64,000 nt of DNA, from assembly GCF_000332815.1 (NCBI RefSeq), contig NZ_AOFD01000011.1, positions 1 to 64,000 on the forward strand, given 5' to 3'. Below are positions 61,973 through 64,000 of this stretch, one piece after another. Both the position numbers and the translations under genes were made by a program. This DNA comes from Arthrobacter nitrophenolicus (GTDB taxonomy: Bacteria > Actinomycetota > Actinomycetes > Actinomycetales > Micrococcaceae). The notes beneath the pieces are model-generated. The model was not told where the DNA came from. It was given only the letters and a program-made list of their open reading frames with translations, and made no database searches. Within the stretch, counting starts at the first letter, position 1. The number at the start of each line of letters is the position of its first letter.

Positions 61973-63453
61973 ATGACTGTCGTTTCGACAACCCAGTCTG
62001 GTGCCCCCGTCACATCCGACGCGCACTCCAAGTCAGTTGGTGCCGATGGTGCCATCATCCTGACTGACCACTACCTGGTGGAAAAGCTCGCCCAGTTCAA
62101 CCGCGAGCGGGTTCCGGAGCGTGTGGTGCACGCCAAGGGCGGCGGTGCATTCGGCACGTTCAAGACCACCGAGGATGTCTCGAAGTACACCAAGGCCGCG
62201 TTCCTGCAGCCGGGCGTCGAGACCGAGATGCTGATCCGCTTCTCCTCCGTTGCCGGCGAGAACGGCTCCCCGGACACCTGGCGCGACCCCCGCGGTTTCG
62301 CCGTGAAGTTCTACACCTCCGAGGGCAACTACGACCTCGTGGGCAACAACACCCCGGTGTTCTTCATCCGCGACGGCATCAAGTTCCCGGACTTCATCCA
62401 CTCCCAGAAGCGCCTGCCCGGCACCCACCTGCGCGACGCCGACATGCAGTGGGACTTCTGGACCCTGTCCCCCGAGTCCGCCCACCAGGTCACCTGCTGA
62501 TGGGTGACCGCGGCCTGCCCGCCTCATGGCGCGAGATGCAGGGCTACGGCTCGCACACCTACCAGTGGATCAACGCTGAAGGCGAGCGGTTCTGGGTCAA
62601 GTACCACTTCCACTCCAACCAGGGCGTGAAGAACATGACGTCCGAGCAGGCCGAAGCACTGGCCGGCTCCGACGCCGACTTCTACATCCGCGACCTGCAC
62701 GAGAACATCGAAGCCGGCAACCTGCCGTCCTGGGACCTCCACGTCCAGGTCATGCCCTACGAGGACGCCAAGACCTACCGCTTCAACCCGTTCGACCTGA
62801 CCAAGGTCTGGCCGCACGCCGACTACCCGCTGATCAAGGTGGGCACCATGGAGCTGAACCGGAACCCGGAGAACTACTTCGCGCAGATCGAGCAGGCCAC
62901 CTTCGCGCCGTCGAACTTCGTGCCCGGCATCGCCGCTTCCCCGGACAAGATGCTGCAGGCCCGCATCTTCTCCTACGCGGACGCACACCGCTACCGCGTG
63001 GGCACCAACCACGCCCAGATCCCGGTGAACCAGCCCAAGAGCCAGGTCAACAACTACAGCCAGGACGGCGCCGGTCGCTACCTGTTCAACGCCCCGTCCG
63101 TTCCGGTCTACGCCCCGAACACGTTCGGTGGCCCGGCCGCCGTTGAGCCGCAGAACCCGGCAGGCGGCTGGGAGAACGACGGCGAACTGACCCTCGCCGC
63201 GCACTCCCTGCACTCCGAGGACAGCGACTTCGTCCAGGCCGGCACCCTGTACCGCGAGGTCTACGACGAAGCCGCAAAGGCCCGCTTCCTCGAGACCATC
63301 ACCGGTGCCGTGGGCGGCGTCAAGCGCTCCGACATCAAGGAACGCGCCATCCAGTACTGGACCAACGTTGACGCCGAACTCGGCGCCAAGCTGCGCGCCA
63401 ACCTCGGCGCAGCACCCCTCTCCGACGCTGAGGCAGCCAACAAGATCGGCTGA
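61973..63453 (+). CDS. katA: monofunctional catalase (frameshifted)
   Basis: The first part shows the distal histidine in [20 protein letters not shown] (His53) and [20 protein letters not shown] with the distal Asn. One base is missing near 62496 (ACCTG then CTGATG); the next frame continues [20 protein letters not shown], and the proximal heme tyrosine is in [20 protein letters not shown]. Restored length 493, normal for small-subunit clade-3 catalases. It turns H2O2 into water and oxygen and is controlled with the upstream Fur-type gene. ATG 61973 with AGGAGA upstream. A premature stop in the given frame follows HQVTC. Confidence 0.93.
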
Positions 63454-63474
63454 TCCACCGCTCGCTGAGCATTG

Positions 63475-63515
63475 AAACCACCCCGTCGCGGATGTCCGCG
63501 GCGGGGTGGTTTTTT
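63475..63515 (+). terminator. terminator after katA
   Basis: AAACCACCCCG (63475-63485) and CGGGGTGGTTT (63502-63512) with an inner CGCGG/CCGCG stem, then a T-run. Confidence 0.92.
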
Positions 63516-63565
63516 GCGCTGTCCACATAGCCGAAGGGGTCTCTGGCCGCCGGCCTGGGCGCTCC

Positions 63566-63577
63566 CTAGGATCGCTC
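63566..63577 (+). promoter_or_regulatory. -10 box of leaderless DUF2461 promoter
   Basis: TAGGAT at 63566-63571, CGCTCT, then ATG at 63578. Confidence 0.5.
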
Positions 63578-64000
63578 TATGACAACTTTCCAGGGCATAC
63601 CTGCCGCCGCTTTCGGCTTCTATGCCGAACTGCAGGAGAACAACAACCGGGAGTGGTGGCTGGAGCACAAGGACAGCTACCACTCGCTGGTCCGGGACCC
63701 GCTCGCCTCGCTCCTGGCTGAGCTCGAGCCCCGCTTCGGGCCGGGCCGCCTGTTCCGTCCCAACCGGGACATCCGGTTTTCATTGGACAAGTCCCCTTAC
63801 AAAACAGCCCAGGGCGCATTCGCCTCCGTGCAGGAAGGCGTGGGCTATTACCTCCAGGTCAGCGCGGAGGGCCTGCTGGTGGGCGGCGGCTACCACTCCC
63901 ACTCTCCCGCCCAGCTGGTGAGGTACCGGAACGCGGTTGGCGCCTCGGGCACCGGAGAGTCGCTGCGGCATATCGTGGACGGCGTGGCGGCTGCGGGCTT
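63578..64000 (+). CDS. DUF2461 protein, 3' end outside the window
   Basis: 141 residues are readable: MTTFQGIPAAAFGFYAELQE, NNNREWWLEHKDSYHSLVRD, LFRPNRDIRFSLDKSPYKTA and GVGYYLQVSAEGLLVGGGYH. The N(N)xxxWW..HK..Y start, the RFSxDKSPYKT motif and the YYLQ strand are DUF2461 marks. Function unknown. The frame stays open to base 64000. Confidence 0.85.

Noticed and set aside
62461..62520. Programmed frameshift in katA
   Set aside because: No slippery heptamer or downstream structure is seen, and the same type of loss occurs in many unrelated genes of the window.

Overview
This window comes from a high-GC Gram-positive actinobacterium, very probably of the family Micrococcaceae (Arthrobacter / Pseudarthrobacter type). 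Evidence: base composition near 65 percent G+C, a mycothiol synthase gene next to an orphan GlnR-type regulator, the order ppk1 - mutT1, a chromosomal thyA-dfrA pair, and many genes whose -10 box lies 6-7 bases before the start codon (leaderless transcription). It reads as chromosomal core with a few accessory islets. I see no insertion sequence, prophage, CRISPR array or plasmid origin.

Layout. 1-2500: minus-strand run of a YgfZ-like fragment, a flavodoxin-type reductase, a nitrobindin-like protein, a 37-residue membrane peptide and a membrane protein. 2800-9550: glnR, mshD, ppk1, mutT1, thyA, dfrA (nitrogen control, mycothiol, polyphosphate, nucleotide sanitation, thymidylate/folate). 9650-11700: a three-gene cassette with a WXG100-type protein, the best candidate for an undescribed secretion-linked system here. 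11800-16850: asd, a DUF559 nuclease-like gene bracketed by two copies of a 70-bp repeat, an AlkZ-like glycosylase and murB. 16850-21200: MFS exporter, paired MaoC dehydratases, DUF2797 and CitE-like genes. 21300-25480: alpha-glucosidase and aldo/keto reductase facing a ROK regulator. 25480-29900: small reductases, a second YidC, a YjiH-type membrane protein facing an IclR regulator. 29960-30170: tRNA-Met and tRNA-Thr. 30500-38330: DEAD-box helicase, MOSC protein, then DUF1190-like / YgiC-like ligase / APC permease / acyl-CoA dehydrogenase. 38400-44550: SDR, MFS and HxlR unit, then transsulfuration genes (cystathionine beta-synthase, cystathionine gamma-synthase). 44700-53660: AlkA-like glycosylase, two ABC exporters, acyl-CoA synthetase, thioredoxin, thioesterase, K+ channel. 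54000-59240: cell-surface genes (LysM protein, 823-residue secreted DNRLRE/Big_5 protein, lipoprotein) and tRNA-Tyr. 59400-64000: YajQ, HtpX, a Fur-type regulator with catalase, and the start of a DUF2461 gene.

Two window-wide properties matter to any user. First, 17 reading-frame breaks occur, every one a loss of one or two bases, in genes that include essential or highly conserved ones (murB, cystathionine beta-synthase, katA, htpX, DEAD-box helicase). This is best explained by deletion errors in the assembly rather than by gene decay; I give the full spans with the break position. Second, 19 genes carry a TANNNT box exactly 6 or 7 bases upstream of the start codon, so their mRNAs probably begin at the start codon; genes inside operons instead have good Shine-Dalgarno sequences.
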